A stretch of 64,000 bases of DNA from contig JAICLL010000001.1 of assembly GCA_025927475.1 (NCBI GenBank), positions 62,001 through 126,000 of the forward strand, given 5' to 3'. The translations under genes were made by a program, and so were the position numbers. The notes under the pieces were generated by a model. That model did not search any database. It worked only from the letters and a program-made list of their open reading frames with translations, and was not told the origin of the DNA. Positions 20,724 through 30,502 of the stretch are shown here, in pieces. The stretch is from Pirellulales bacterium (lineage in GTDB: Bacteria; Planctomycetota; Planctomycetia; Pirellulales; JAICIG01). Each line of letters begins with the position of its first letter. The stretch's first letter is position 1.

Positions 20724-21980
20724 ATGGATAACGTGTTGGTGGTGGTCTTGGCGGGCGGCAAGGGATCGCGGCTGGAGCCGCTCACGCGAGACCGGGCCAA
20801 ACCGGCGGTGCCGTTTGGGGGCGCTTACCGCATCGTCGATTTCACGCTGTCCAACTGCATTAACAGCGGCATGCGCAAAATTCTCGTGCTCACGCAATAC
20901 AAGGCGATGAGCCTCGACCGCCACATCAACCTGGGCTGGCGGCCCTTGCTTTCGCGCGAGCTGCGCGAGTTTGTCGACGTCGTTCCCCCGCAACAGCGCA
21001 TCGACGAGCATTGGTACAAAGGCACCGCCGACGCCGTCTACCAGAACATCTATACGATCGAAAAAGAGCATCCAGAATACATCGTCATTCTGGCCGCCGA
21101 CCACATCTATAAGATGGATTATCTGAAGCTGCTCAAATATCACAAAGACACGCGGTCAGACGTGACGGTAGGGGCGTTGCGGGTTTCGCTGCCCGAGGCC
21201 ACGCAGTTTGGCGTGATGCAAGTGGACAGCGACCACCGGATCATCGGCTGGCAAGAGAAGCCCGCCCAGCCGCGGCATATTCCGGGCGACCAGCAACACG
21301 CGCTGGCCTCGATGGGCATCTATGTGTTCACCGCCCGGTTTATGTTCGAGCAGCTCTGCCAAGACGCCACCCGGCGGCAAAGCGCCCACGATTTCGGCCG
21401 CGACATCATTCCCGCGGTCATCAACACCCATCGCGTGTTCGCCTTTCCCTTTCTTGACGAGAACCGTAAGAACGACGCCTATTGGCGCGACGTGGGCACG
21501 CTCGACGCCTACTACGAGGCCAACATGGACCTGGTCTCGGTCGATCCGCTCTTGAATATGTACGATGAGCATTGGCCGATTCGCACCTATCATCCCACTT
21601 ATCCGCCGCCGAAGTTCGTCTTCGCCGAGACCGGGCCCAACCCGCGCCGCGGGCAAGCGCTCGACAGCATTATCTGTCCCGGCTCGATTGTTTCGGGCGG
21701 CTCGGTCAGCCATTCGATTCTTGGTCCCAACACGCGCGTCAACAGCTATGCGCAAGTTGAAGGTTCCATTCTGTTCGAGGGGGTCGACATTGGCCGGCAC
21801 GCCAAAGTTCGCCGGGCGATCATCGACAAAGGCGTACACATACCTCCCGGCGTCGAAGTGGGCTACGACCACGACCACGATCGCGCCCGCGGCTTCACCG
21901 TGAGCGAAGGGGGCATTGTGGTGATTGCCAAAGCCTACGGCGCCGAGCACTTTGTCGAGCCGGAAGCGATGCATGTATAA
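20724..21980 (+). CDS. glgC: Glucose-1-phosphate adenylyltransferase
   Basis: A 418-residue ADP-glucose synthase, the committing enzyme of glycogen synthesis. The nucleotide-binding start is VLAGGKGSRLEPLTRDRAKP, then VPFGGAYRIVDFTLSNCINS and the catalytic stretch WYKGTADAVYQNIY. The C-terminal left-handed beta-helix hexapeptides are visible (ISVSGGSVSHSILGPNTRV-like). Full family length. Preceded by GGAGAGAA at usable spacing. The other glycogen genes are not in the window. Confidence 0.96.
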   Translation: MDNVLVVVLAGGKGSRLEPLTRDRAKPAVPFGGAYRIVDFTLSNCINSGMRKILVLTQYKAMSLDRHINLGWRPLLSRELREFVDVVPPQQRIDEHWYKGTADAVYQNIYTIEKEHPEYIVILAADHIYKMDYLKLLKYHKDTRSDVTVGALRVSLPEATQFGVMQVDSDHRIIGWQEKPAQPRHIPGDQQHALASMGIYVFTARFMFEQLCQDATRRQSAHDFGRDIIPAVINTHRVFAFPFLDENRKNDAYWRDVGTLDAYYEANMDLVSVDPLLNMYDEHWPIRTYHPTYPPPKFVFAETGPNPRRGQALDSIICPGSIVSGGSVSHSILGPNTRVNSYAQVEGSILFEGVDIGRHAKVRRAIIDKGVHIPPGVEVGYDHDHDRARGFTVSEGGIVVIAKAYGAEHFVEPEAMHV

Positions 21981-22161
21981 TGCCTTTTTGGCGGAATTGC
22001 AAACGGCTCGAAAGGCTCTCGCCGCAACCACTCTCGAATCGTATCCATGTTCATGTCCTTAGCTTACCACATGGAAAACGCGAGCGCTACTGCGAACTGC
22101 CAAACTGCCGTCGATCTCGCTGCACTGGGCAGAGGAGCGGGTGGCATCGCACGGGTCTGAC

Positions 22162-22833
22162 ATGGGACGAACGTTCACTGAGATCAGCTTCGAAGAGTGG
22201 CTACGGTTCGTTTTCGATCATCCGGTCACCGATCCGCAGTGGTATTTCGATATCGATGCGGACGAGTGGCGCGGCACGTCGAGCATTGCCGTCGATTATC
22301 TCACGCGGCTATTTAGCGACCCGTGCCGCTGGTGCGAGGGCTTCTCGGACGAGCAATTGAATCAGGGATTCTGGTTTATCGTGGGTCAAAACGGCTGCCA
22401 TGGCGCCGATTCGTTTCTGGATGCTGAAGTGCCTTGGGAAATTCGGCGGCGGGGCATTGAAGCGATCGCGATCCTCTTCGAAGAGCTGTTTGCCGAGCGA
22501 TGTAGCGATCGGCTCTCGCATTTCGACGAGCGGGGAGTTCGCCCGCTGAATTCAATCTGCTATATGTGGTGGGACCTTTTTCCGACTCTCGGGCCGTCCG
22601 GCAAGCGGTCGCAAGAACCGTTCGACGCGGTGGTCATGGACGTCATGCGGCGCTTGCTTGAAATCGATTCGCAAGCGTGCCAGGAAAGCGCTTTGCATGG
22701 CTTGGGCCACTATCAGAGCGCTCATCCCACACGTGTGAAACGGATGATCGATGAGTATCTAGCTCGCAATCCAAAGCTGCGCCGCGAGTTGCTGGTTTAC
22801 GCGCACGACGCGCGGGAAGGCGTCGTTTTGTAG
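22162..22833 (+). CDS. Conserved-looking hypothetical protein
   Basis: A 223-residue, acidic, probably cytoplasmic protein with many Trp and Cys residues. Features include a [10 protein letters not shown] stretch, then a helical C-terminal half ([17 protein letters not shown], ending in an [14 protein letters not shown] helix) that looks like a HEAT-type pair. I do not recognise a named family. ATG 22162 ([13 protein letters not shown]) was chosen; a GTG at 22141 follows AGAGGAG closely and is an alternative. It lies between glgC and yjbQ on the same strand. Confidence 0.6.
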   Translation: MGRTFTEISFEEWLRFVFDHPVTDPQWYFDIDADEWRGTSSIAVDYLTRLFSDPCRWCEGFSDEQLNQGFWFIVGQNGCHGADSFLDAEVPWEIRRRGIEAIAILFEELFAERCSDRLSHFDERGVRPLNSICYMWWDLFPTLGPSGKRSQEPFDAVVMDVMRRLLEIDSQACQESALHGLGHYQSAHPTRVKRMIDEYLARNPKLRRELLVYAHDAREGVVL

Positions 22834-22858
22834 TGTAGGAACAACACGGAAGCCGCAC

Positions 22859-23281
22859 ATGAAAACGCTGACTCGTGAGATTTGGCTGGAAGTGCCCGAG
22901 CGACGGGCGATCGTTTCGCTGCACGAAGACGTCGAACGGCTGGTTGCCGAGAGTGGCGTGCGCGAGGGAATCGTGCTGGTGAACGCCATGCACATTACCG
23001 CGTCGGTGTTTATCAACGACAACGAAGCGGGGTTGCACCACGATTACGAGGTCTGGCTCGAAAATCTGGCTCCCTTTGACGCTTCGCCGACTCGCTACCG
23101 CCACAACCGCACGGGCGAAGACAACGCCGACGCCCACCTCAAACGGCAAGTGATGGGGCGGGAAGTGGTGGTCGCCATCACCGAAGGCAAGCTGCACTTA
23201 GGGCCGTGGGAGCACATCTTTTACTACGAGTTCGACGGCCAGCGGCGGAAGCGGGTGTTGGTGAAGGTGATCGGAGAATAG
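22859..23281 (+). CDS. yjbQ: YjbQ/UPF0047 family protein
   Basis: A 140-residue protein matching the YjbQ family end to end: [20 protein letters not shown], then [20 protein letters not shown], and the [20 protein letters not shown] block. The conserved His and Glu residues form a metal-binding site. E. coli YjbQ has weak thiamine-phosphate synthase activity, but its physiological role is unsettled. It starts 26 bases after the preceding gene. Confidence 0.92.
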   Translation: MKTLTREIWLEVPERRAIVSLHEDVERLVAESGVREGIVLVNAMHITASVFINDNEAGLHHDYEVWLENLAPFDASPTRYRHNRTGEDNADAHLKRQVMGREVVVAITEGKLHLGPWEHIFYYEFDGQRRKRVLVKVIGE

Positions 23282-23885
23282 AATGCTTCGCGAGACAAAT
23301 CAATCGCGTTTCGCCGCTCGAATTTCGGTCAACCCGTTAGGTTGTGCCATCTCATCAATTGGCCGTTGGCGATGCGGTCGAGCGTTCCTTATAAGTCGGT
23401 GCGCATCTGGCGAAACGCTGCTCGCCCTGGATTTTAGAAAAAGGCCGCGGCGATGTCTCAAGCGACTTCGCCGCGGCTTAAAAATCAAACCTTTCGCCGA
23501 TTGCGACGGTGGAGTCGCTGCGAGAAGAGCGCGAATCGGGCGGTGCTATGCACAGCCGGTGTTGATTCGGGCTCACGCAAATGGGTTGGCACCTCCGACG
23601 GAATACTAGGCGAAAGGCTTGTTTCGGCCCCCTTAACATCGGCATTTTACGCCGGCGAGATTCGAGAGAACTTGCCCGACCGACTGCAACCCGTTATGGC
23701 TATTTTACCTCATAAACTCGGTTGGGAAACCATGCACCTGCGTCTTTTTTTGCGTGGGTCAGCCGTTGCAAACGGCGAGCCGGCATGACCGGAAAGGTCT
23801 GCCCCCGCCGGTTGCCGCGGCGGAGGGCAAAACGTAAGCTGCTGGTGAGCCATTGGTTGCAATTCGCTTCTTGGCAAAAGCAGGC
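23282..23885. other. 600-bp intergenic region with a hairpin; no convincing gene
   Basis: The frames here (for example 23453-23788) lack ribosome binding sites and have residue composition unlike neighbouring genes. A 10-bp inverted repeat, GCCGCGGCGA at 23444-23453 and TCGCCGCGGC at 23468-23477, is flanked by A-runs and followed by TTAAAAA. It may terminate transcription after yjbQ, weakly and perhaps in both directions. Confidence 0.5.
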
Positions 23886-25253
23886 ATGACTGCGATCTAT
23901 CTTTTGGCTGGGGTGTGCGGGCTGGTTTGGCTGGCGGCCATTCTGCTGCGCGGTGGCCTGCTGGCCGGCTGTCTTGTTTTGCTCTTGGCCGGCACCTGCT
24001 TCGGCTATCCCTTTTTCCACCTTGACGTCAAGCCGATTCCGATCACTTCCGACCGGCTGCTGTGGGGGGCGCTGCTAGGCCAATGCGTGGTCTGGCGGCG
24101 GTTCGGTTCGACGGTGCGGCAGCCGCTCAGCCGCGCCGAGGTCGCGCTCGTCGCGCTGTTGCTCTGCTTGTCGGCCAGCACGTTTTTGACCGATTGGAAA
24201 TACAACAATTCGCTGCCCGTCTCGAAGCTGCTGTTCTATTACGTGATGCCGGCCGGCCTGTACTGGGTGGCGCGGCGGATTCGTTTCACGGAAACCAGCA
24301 CGTACTGGATGATGGGCTCATTGGCCATTTTTGGGCTCTACCTGGCGGTCACATCGGTGGCTGAGGAGACGAAGCGCTTTTCGCTGGTGCTGCCGCGATA
24401 CATCGCCTCGCAATCGGACTACCCCGACTTTTTCGGCCGCGGCCGCGGGCCGCTCTTGAATCCTGCGGCCGATGGATTCTTGATTGCCATCTGCCTGTCG
24501 TGCGCCGCCTTGTGGTGGACGCGGTTGGGCCGGCAGGGAAAGATGTTGCTGCTGGCCGCGGTGGGCGTCTACGCCGCCGGGGTGGGTTGCACGATGACCC
24601 GCTGCGCATGGATCGGCGCCGCGGCCAGTCTCTTGATTATTATCGGCCTGGCCTTGCCCAGGACGGCCCGCGTGCCGCTAATCGCCGGCAGTCTGCTGAT
24701 TTCGCTAGCAGTGGCCGCGACGCAGTGGGAACGGATCATGGCCTTCAAGCGCGACGAAGGTCAAAGCGGACAGGAAACCGCCGAATCGGTCAAGCTGCGC
24801 CCCATCTTGGCGATGGTGGCCTGGAACATGTTTTGTGAGCAGCCCTTATTCGGTTGCGGGTTTGGCCAATACCGCAAGCACTTCGTCAACGTTCTGGCCG
24901 ATCGCACGACCGAGTTGCCTTTGGAAAAAAGTCGGCCCTATGTCCAGCACAACGTTTTTCTGGGGCTATCGACGGAAGCGGGGCTGCTAGGAATGGGGCT
25001 GTTTGCGCTGGTCTTGGCCTATTGGACGCGCGACGCCTGGCGGCTCTGGCGGAGCGATGCACCGCCCTGGGCGAGGCAACACGGTCTGCTCTTCTTGGCG
25101 ACGCTCGGCACCTATTTGCCTAACGCCATGTTTCACGATCTGGCGATCATCCCGATGGTGAACATGTATCTGTTCTTCTTAGCTGGAACCGTAACCGCCG
25201 TTCGCCCCTTGCCACAGCCCGCATCTCAACTCGCGGCGCCGGCAATGGCGTAA
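23886..25253 (+). CDS. O-antigen ligase/polymerase-like membrane protein (Wzy_C family)
   Basis: A 455-residue protein with about 11 hydrophobic segments from LLAGVCGLVWLAAILL to MVNMYLFFLAGTVTAV. It has a large central loop, and the conserved region near residues 320-360 reads FCEQPLFGCGFGQYRKHF then YVQHNVFLGLSTEAGLLG. The GxGxG-like turn and the H-N-x-x-L-x-x-x-x-E pattern fit the Wzy_C/O-antigen ligase superfamily. It would ligate or polymerise lipid-linked glycans outside the inner membrane. ATG 23886 was chosen over a TTG at 23853. Two glycosyltransferase genes follow. Confidence 0.85.
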   Translation: MTAIYLLAGVCGLVWLAAILLRGGLLAGCLVLLLAGTCFGYPFFHLDVKPIPITSDRLLWGALLGQCVVWRRFGSTVRQPLSRAEVALVALLLCLSASTFLTDWKYNNSLPVSKLLFYYVMPAGLYWVARRIRFTETSTYWMMGSLAIFGLYLAVTSVAEETKRFSLVLPRYIASQSDYPDFFGRGRGPLLNPAADGFLIAICLSCAALWWTRLGRQGKMLLLAAVGVYAAGVGCTMTRCAWIGAAASLLIIIGLALPRTARVPLIAGSLLISLAVAATQWERIMAFKRDEGQSGQETAESVKLRPILAMVAWNMFCEQPLFGCGFGQYRKHFVNVLADRTTELPLEKSRPYVQHNVFLGLSTEAGLLGMGLFALVLAYWTRDAWRLWRSDAPPWARQHGLLFLATLGTYLPNAMFHDLAIIPMVNMYLFFLAGTVTAVRPLPQPASQLAAPAMA

Positions 25254-25717
25254 GCCGCGGGGTTTACACAAAGTGGCTGTGCGGCGTCGCGCGGAATTCC
25301 GCGCGCGACGTCAAAAAGGTTCACGAATCGTCGGCTGGCTGCCGATACACGGGCAACGACGTCGAAGGATGACCTCGCACGCATGATTCATATGCCCCGT
25401 GGTAGCTCGGCGCGTAAGCGGGGGTTGTCGACTGGCTTTGGGCGCCACGGCATCCGCTGCGGCGCGATAACGCATGGCGCCGACGCAAGCCGCCATTCGC
25501 CGCGGCGGACGCCGTGTGGAGCCCGCTCGGAAGTCGAGCCGGAAAGCAGATCCGCACGGCGTCCGTCGCAGCGACCGCGCTTGTTCTAGTCGCCGCAGCA
25601 GTCGCATTGCGACGGATGCCGTGGCACGCTGACGCTTTCATCGACCCCTCTATGATCCAGGAAAACCACCAGCCGGCCGTTCTCGATCCCACGGCCTGCC
25701 GCGACCGAAAAACGCCG
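25254..25717. other. 460-bp intergenic region with terminator-like palindrome
   Basis: A near-perfect palindrome of CG-rich sequence at 25285-25310 (CGTCGCGCGGAA / TTCCGCGCGCGACG, with one extra CG) follows the O-antigen ligase gene and is followed by TCAAAAAGG. It could be a terminator without a T-run. Frames on both strands here are uncertain; the plus-strand frame opening at a GTG at 25514 runs into the next gene but has no conserved sequence before 25718. Confidence 0.45.
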
Positions 25718-27508
25718 ATGCGCTTGGAGCCATCAATCACCCGCATCTCGCCCTGCCGACCGCAATGGCTCGATTATGGCTGGCTGCTGGCCTGCCTGGC
25801 GCTGTCGTCGTGCTGGTGCTGGACTGCCGCCCGGCAACTCAGCGCCACGTTTGACGAGCCGCTGTATGTCAGCCGCGGGCTGGAGCGTTGGCGGACGGGC
25901 AGCCACGCCGGTCTGATGCGGCTGGGCACCATGCCGCTGCCGATCGATTGCGACACGCTGCCGCTGTTCCTTTACGAGCGATGGACGGGCACGCCGATCG
26001 ACCCGGTTGCCGACCTCGCTTGGGCTCTGCCCTGGGCAAGAACCGCGGGCTTGGCTTTTTGGTGGCTGTTGCTGGTCTATGGTTGGCTAGCCGGCCGCGC
26101 GTTGGCCGGCGCGTGGGGCGGACGGCTGGCAGTCGCCTGGCTGGCGTGCGAGCCAAATCTGCTGGCTCACGCCAGCCTGGCCACCACCGACATTGCCATC
26201 AGCGCCTGCCTGCTGGCCTTGATTTATCATTTTCGCACCGGTCGCCAGGGCGATTGGAAATGGCGCGTGGGCGTGCCCGGCCTGTGGTTTGGAGCCGCTC
26301 TGCTCGCGAAGGCATCGGGCATGGTCTTTGGACCGCTGTGCATGATCGTAGTCGAAGTGGAGAGGCTGCTCAGGGAACATTGGCAAACGCAAGCTGCGCA
26401 CGGCACTCCACGTTCCTGGTGGGACTCGCTTCGTTCGGCCCGCCCGATGAACTGGCTTCACTCGCCGCCGGCAAGCCAGTTTCGCCGCGATCTGATACAA
26501 ATCGTCGCCATCGGTTTCATCGTGACCTTTTTGTATTGTGGCTGCGATTGGCGGGCCGAACCCAGTTTTGTGGCCTGGGCGCACAAGCTGCCCGACGGGA
26601 CCGCGCAGGAGATCATGGTTTGGATCTCCGAGCATCTGCAGATTTTCAGTAACGCGGGCGAAGGGCTGGTGCGGCAAGTCAAACACAATCTTCGCGGGCA
26701 TCATGGGGCGTATCTGTTGGGAGAAACGTATGCCCGGCCCCTCTGGTATTATTTTCCACTCGCGCTGGCGATCAAATTGAGCCTGCCGTTGTTGCTGGCG
26801 CCGGTGGTGGTGCTGATGGCGCGGCGCCGCGCCCTGGCGAATTGGGCAGGCGCGGCGGCATTCGTCTTACTCCTGTTCAGTTTCAATTGCCGCGTGCAGA
26901 TTGGCATCCGACTGGTGCTGCCGCTGATTGTGCTGGTGGTTGTGGCGGTCGCCACGGGCTTGGTGACCGCTGCCGGCACATCGAGCATGCTGCGGCGGCG
27001 GCTGCTCGGGTCCGCCGCCGTGGCGGCCATCGCCTGGACGGCCTTCACCTCGTGGCGCGTGTGGCCCGAGGCGCTTTGTTATACCAATGAGCTGTGGGGC
27101 GGCACGTCGCATGGATATTTGTGCCTGAGCGATTCGAACTACGACTGGGGCCAGGGCGTGAAGGAACTGGCGCAGTGGTGGCGGCAGCGCGGCGTCGAGC
27201 CGCTCGATGTGTGGTATTTCGGCACCGATCCGGCAGCCGCCGCACCGCCGCTGCGGTTGCTGCCGCTGCACATTTTGCCACTGCAAAAGCCCGACGATGT
27301 GCGCGCATTCGCCCAAGGCCGATATTTGGCCGTGGGTACGACCTTGCTCTACGGCACCACCACGCTCGAGCCGGCTCACCGGCAGGCCGTGGAATTCTTT
27401 CGTGGCCGGAAACCAGTCGATCGCACGTCGACATTTTTGATCTATGACCTTGGCGAGCCGCTCGCGCGGCGGACAGATGTTGAGAAAGGTCGTCCCGCAA
27501 GAAAGTGA
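25718..27508 (+). CDS. GT39/PMT-like membrane glycosyltransferase
   Basis: A 596-residue GT-C enzyme with about 10 membrane helices. The first extracytoplasmic loop has the acidic motif ATFDEPLYVSRG (about residues 43-54), where PMT, ArnT and related enzymes have their catalytic Asp-Glu. It would transfer a sugar from a polyprenyl-phosphate donor on the outer face. The C-terminal soluble part has SDSNYDWGQGVKELAQWWRQ, a block frequent in bacterial GT39 proteins. The ATG at 25718 lacks a good ribosome binding site; ATG 25652 is an alternative. It lies between an O-antigen ligase and a double GT protein. Confidence 0.8.
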   Translation: MRLEPSITRISPCRPQWLDYGWLLACLALSSCWCWTAARQLSATFDEPLYVSRGLERWRTGSHAGLMRLGTMPLPIDCDTLPLFLYERWTGTPIDPVADLAWALPWARTAGLAFWWLLLVYGWLAGRALAGAWGGRLAVAWLACEPNLLAHASLATTDIAISACLLALIYHFRTGRQGDWKWRVGVPGLWFGAALLAKASGMVFGPLCMIVVEVERLLREHWQTQAAHGTPRSWWDSLRSARPMNWLHSPPASQFRRDLIQIVAIGFIVTFLYCGCDWRAEPSFVAWAHKLPDGTAQEIMVWISEHLQIFSNAGEGLVRQVKHNLRGHHGAYLLGETYARPLWYYFPLALAIKLSLPLLLAPVVVLMARRRALANWAGAAAFVLLLFSFNCRVQIGIRLVLPLIVLVVVAVATGLVTAAGTSSMLRRRLLGSAAVAAIAWTAFTSWRVWPEALCYTNELWGGTSHGYLCLSDSNYDWGQGVKELAQWWRQRGVEPLDVWYFGTDPAAAAPPLRLLPLHILPLQKPDDVRAFAQGRYLAVGTTLLYGTTTLEPAHRQAVEFFRGRKPVDRTSTFLIYDLGEPLARRTDVEKGRPARK

Positions 27509-27536
27509 TGCACAAAGCTTCCCGCGAGAAAGAAAG

Positions 27537-27564
27537 GCAAAATGCAAAACGCAAAATGCAAAAC
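27537..27564. repeat. Four-unit heptamer array
   Basis: GCAAAAT, GCAAAAC, GCAAAAT, GCAAAAC in exact tandem, shortly after the stop of the GT39-like gene. Confidence 0.9.
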
Positions 27565-27628
27565 CGGGAAATGACGCCGCTCTAGCCGATACACGACTGC
27601 ACGATTCGCTATTTTTAAAGGCATCGGC

Positions 27629-27681
27629 AGGGCATCGCCAAGGCTCTGTCCAGCCACCAGTCACCAACCACCAACCACCAG
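27629..27681. repeat. Dispersed repeat copy joined to a heptamer array
   Basis: GGGCATCGCCAAGGCTCTGT and the following CAGCCACC form one copy of the dispersed motif (minus orientation), also present at 50077, 53577, 53622, 57917 and 63012. It runs directly into four heptamers, CCACCAG, TCACCAA, CCACCAA, CCACCAG (27654-27681). These end five bases before the next ATG, where a ribosome binding site would be expected. Confidence 0.8.
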
Positions 27682-27685
27682 CCTC

Positions 27686-30442
27686 ATGCTCGCTCGCGCA
27701 TACGCCTGGCTAACTGCCCGCGAACGGTCGCTGCGCTACGTCGTTGCCGGCCTGCTGGTCGTCGTTTTCGTCGTCCAGTGGGTTCGCGCGGGCTTGCTGC
27801 CGGAAGATGGCGACTTTTTTCTGCACTGGCAGTTCGGTCGTCGGTTCGCCGCGCACCGCCTGATGTATGCCGAGGGGTTGCACATCCCCTATCCGCCGTT
27901 CTGGGGCATGGCCTGGTCGCCGGTGGCAATGTTGCCTTTACTGGCGGCCAAATTGGTGTGCTATCCGATGAGCGGCGCGGCGCTCGGACTGTTGTTGTTC
28001 CTGCTTCATCGACTGACGCAACGCGCATTGCCGCTCTCGGGCAAGACCTTGTTCTGGATGACGGCGGGGGTGCTGTTGATTCTGTCGCGGTTTTTGGTGC
28101 GCGAGCTGCCCGAGTGCGGACCGAATCTCTTCCTACTTGGCTTGTGCTGGCTGGCAATCTATCTGTGGACCGAGCGGCGCGATGCGTTGGCAGGCGGATG
28201 TCTAGGCCTGGCCATCGCGCTGAAGTGCACGCCGGGATTGTTGCTGGGATATTTTGCGTGGAAGCGGCAATGGAAATTCGCCGCCAGCGCCGCCGCCACC
28301 GCCGCGGCTTTTACGCTGGCGCCGGCGCTTTGGCAAGGCCCGACGGATTATGCGTTGCACATGCAAATCTGGCTGACGCATTTGCGATTGGGCGCCGGGC
28401 AAAACGATCCCTCGCAGGGCGTGCTGGGGCCCGAGACGCTGCAAAACCTGTCGCTACGGCCAGCCATCGCGCGCGGGCTCATGCACCTGCCGGCCGGCCA
28501 CGTCGCGCGGCTCGATCACCCGTGGTACGTCGACTTTCTCAACCTGCCGCCGCAGACCGCCGGTTGGATCGTGAAAGCCGCGCTGCTGGTGCTGCTGACG
28601 GCAGTAGCGTGGCGGGTGCGCGGGCCGATCGTACGCCGCGACGACCCAGCCGTGTTGTGGGAATGCGCGGCGGTCGGTGTGCTGGCGCTCTTGCTGTCGC
28701 CGATCACCTGGTATCAACATTGCGTGGCCCTGCTGCCGGCGTTTTACTTATTGGCCCGCAGCGCGGCCAGCCGCGGCCGTGCGGATCGGTGGACCGTATC
28801 CGTCGCAGTGATGTTTGTTGTGGTTCACCTGGTGCTGAGCCGCGGCTTGATCGGCCGTGACTTAACCATGCTGATGGCCAGCTATCATGTGACCACCTGG
28901 ACGCTGGTGGCCGCTTTGTTCGCGACGCTTGCCGCCCGGCGCGATGGTCACATGGCTGGAAAAAGCATTGCAGCCAGGCAGCAAACCGGCGAGATCGAAG
29001 TGCAGCGCTCGCGGCGATTTTCTTGGACCACGTTGTTCGTCATCGTTGGTCTGGGACTGCGAGTCTATCATTATCTGCGCTGCCCGTCGCTGTGGCACGA
29101 CGAGGCCGCCCTGGTGGTTAATGTGCTCGATAAAAGCTTTGGCGAGTTACTTGGGCCGTTGCAGTTTTCTGAGGCCGCACCGCCGCTGTTTCTGTGGATC
29201 GAAAAGGTCGCCAGTCAGGCTCTGGGCGACGGCTTACTGGCGCTGCGGCTGGCGCCGTGTCTGGCCAGTTGCGCGGCGCTAGTGCTGTTTGCGCGGTTGG
29301 CTCAAGGCAGGCTCTCGGCGACGGCGGCACCGTGGGCGACGCTGCTGTTGGCCACTTCCGATCGGCTGCTATGGCACGCTTGCGAGGCCAAGCAATACGC
29401 CGTCGAACAGTTTGCGACCGTCTTTTTGTTATTCGTCTACGACCTTAGCCGCGGTTGGTCGCCTGCCAAACGTTCGCTGATGTTCGCGGCGTTGGCTCCC
29501 ATCGTGCTTAGCGTTGCCTATCCTGGTTGCTTCTTGTATGGCGCCGTGCTCTTGGCGTTCTTGGCCGACGTGTGGCGATCACGGCGGCTGTCGGCGTGGC
29601 TTGCTTATGCTTTGCTGGTGGCAACGGTATTGGCGGTCTTCGGTTGGTTGTTCACCGGCCCGATTCAAGCGCAGCGAGACGCAACAATTATCGACTGTTG
29701 GCAGTCGATGCGTCAGTTTCCCGATTGGAGCAAGCCCATCAGCGTGCCCGGCTGGTTCTTGGGCTCCACCTTCGATTTGTTCGGCTATTGCGCCAAACCG
29801 CTCGGCGAGTGGTTGGCGCCGCTGGCGGCCGTCGGACTCTTCGTGCTTTGGAAGAAGGGCCAGCGAGAGTGGTGCGTGTTGTTGGTCTTGCCGATCGTCT
29901 TGGCCGCCGCGGCCGCCTGCATCGAAGCATATCCTTACGGCGGCATGCGGGTGATGGTTTACGCCGCTCCGGCGGTGCTCCTGCTCGTCGCGGCGGGCGT
30001 GCCGCCCTGTCTGGCTTGGCTGCGCAATCACAATCGCCTGGCCGCGGCGGCGCTAGCGCTGCTCGTGGCGATGCCCGCGGCGCGGGCCGCCTATCATGTC
30101 GCCGTACCCTGGCAGCGGGCCGATTGCGCATCGGCGGCCGAGTATGTGGCGAGCCACCGCCAGGCCAACGATGCAATCACTGCCAACCATTGGGAGTATC
30201 TCTATTATTTCCGCACGGCGGGTGATCGGTTCGCGCCGTTGGAAACCTTAGCGCCGCCCTCGGGTGACCGGTTGTGGGTCGTTGTCACGGGCGCCCGGCC
30301 CGATGATCGGCAGCCGTGGTTGGCGCCGTTTGCTACACCGGCCTGGCAAACGCTCGATCACCGTGAGTTCGACCGCACCACCGTCTTGCTGGTCGAACGC
30401 CGGCAACTGGCCCTGCACCCATCGAACTCCGCAGTGCGTTAA
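27686..30442 (+). CDS. Fused double GT-C membrane glycosyltransferase (GT87-like + GT39-like)
   Basis: A 918-residue protein made of two multi-pass modules. Residues 1 to about 430 look like the DUF2029/GT87 family: early DGDFFLHWQFGRRF and IPYPPFWGMAWSP motifs, then ALKCTPGLLLGYFAWKRQW and LLSPITWYQHCVALLPAFY. After a polar linker (about 430-450, rich in Arg/Gln), residues 450-918 start again with LRVYHYLRCPSLWHDEAALV. WHDEA at about 470 is the acidic loop motif of GT39/ArnT-type enzymes. Each half alone is a complete family length. No stop or frameshift separates them. ATG 27686 directly follows the heptamer array and has no visible ribosome binding site. Confidence 0.8.
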   Translation: MLARAYAWLTARERSLRYVVAGLLVVVFVVQWVRAGLLPEDGDFFLHWQFGRRFAAHRLMYAEGLHIPYPPFWGMAWSPVAMLPLLAAKLVCYPMSGAALGLLLFLLHRLTQRALPLSGKTLFWMTAGVLLILSRFLVRELPECGPNLFLLGLCWLAIYLWTERRDALAGGCLGLAIALKCTPGLLLGYFAWKRQWKFAASAAATAAAFTLAPALWQGPTDYALHMQIWLTHLRLGAGQNDPSQGVLGPETLQNLSLRPAIARGLMHLPAGHVARLDHPWYVDFLNLPPQTAGWIVKAALLVLLTAVAWRVRGPIVRRDDPAVLWECAAVGVLALLLSPITWYQHCVALLPAFYLLARSAASRGRADRWTVSVAVMFVVVHLVLSRGLIGRDLTMLMASYHVTTWTLVAALFATLAARRDGHMAGKSIAARQQTGEIEVQRSRRFSWTTLFVIVGLGLRVYHYLRCPSLWHDEAALVVNVLDKSFGELLGPLQFSEAAPPLFLWIEKVASQALGDGLLALRLAPCLASCAALVLFARLAQGRLSATAAPWATLLLATSDRLLWHACEAKQYAVEQFATVFLLFVYDLSRGWSPAKRSLMFAALAPIVLSVAYPGCFLYGAVLLAFLADVWRSRRLSAWLAYALLVATVLAVFGWLFTGPIQAQRDATIIDCWQSMRQFPDWSKPISVPGWFLGSTFDLFGYCAKPLGEWLAPLAAVGLFVLWKKGQREWCVLLVLPIVLAAAAACIEAYPYGGMRVMVYAAPAVLLLVAAGVPPCLAWLRNHNRLAAAALALLVAMPAARAAYHVAVPWQRADCASAAEYVASHRQANDAITANHWEYLYYFRTAGDRFAPLETLAPPSGDRLWVVVTGARPDDRQPWLAPFATPAWQTLDHREFDRTTVLLVERRQLALHPSNSAVR

Positions 30443-30502
30443 GAATCGACGATCATCCGCTTTTGCGGTGAGATGGTATACTGATAGGACAAGGTCCGCC
30501 TT

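Noticed and set aside
23453-23788. Possible plus-strand gene of 111 codons
   Set aside because: Contains a hairpin with A-runs, lacks a ribosome binding site and shows no recognisable sequence.
25321-25746. Possible minus-strand gene ending TSLPVYRQPADDS
   Set aside because: No ribosome binding site, no domain, and composition shifts between frames; kept as intergenic.
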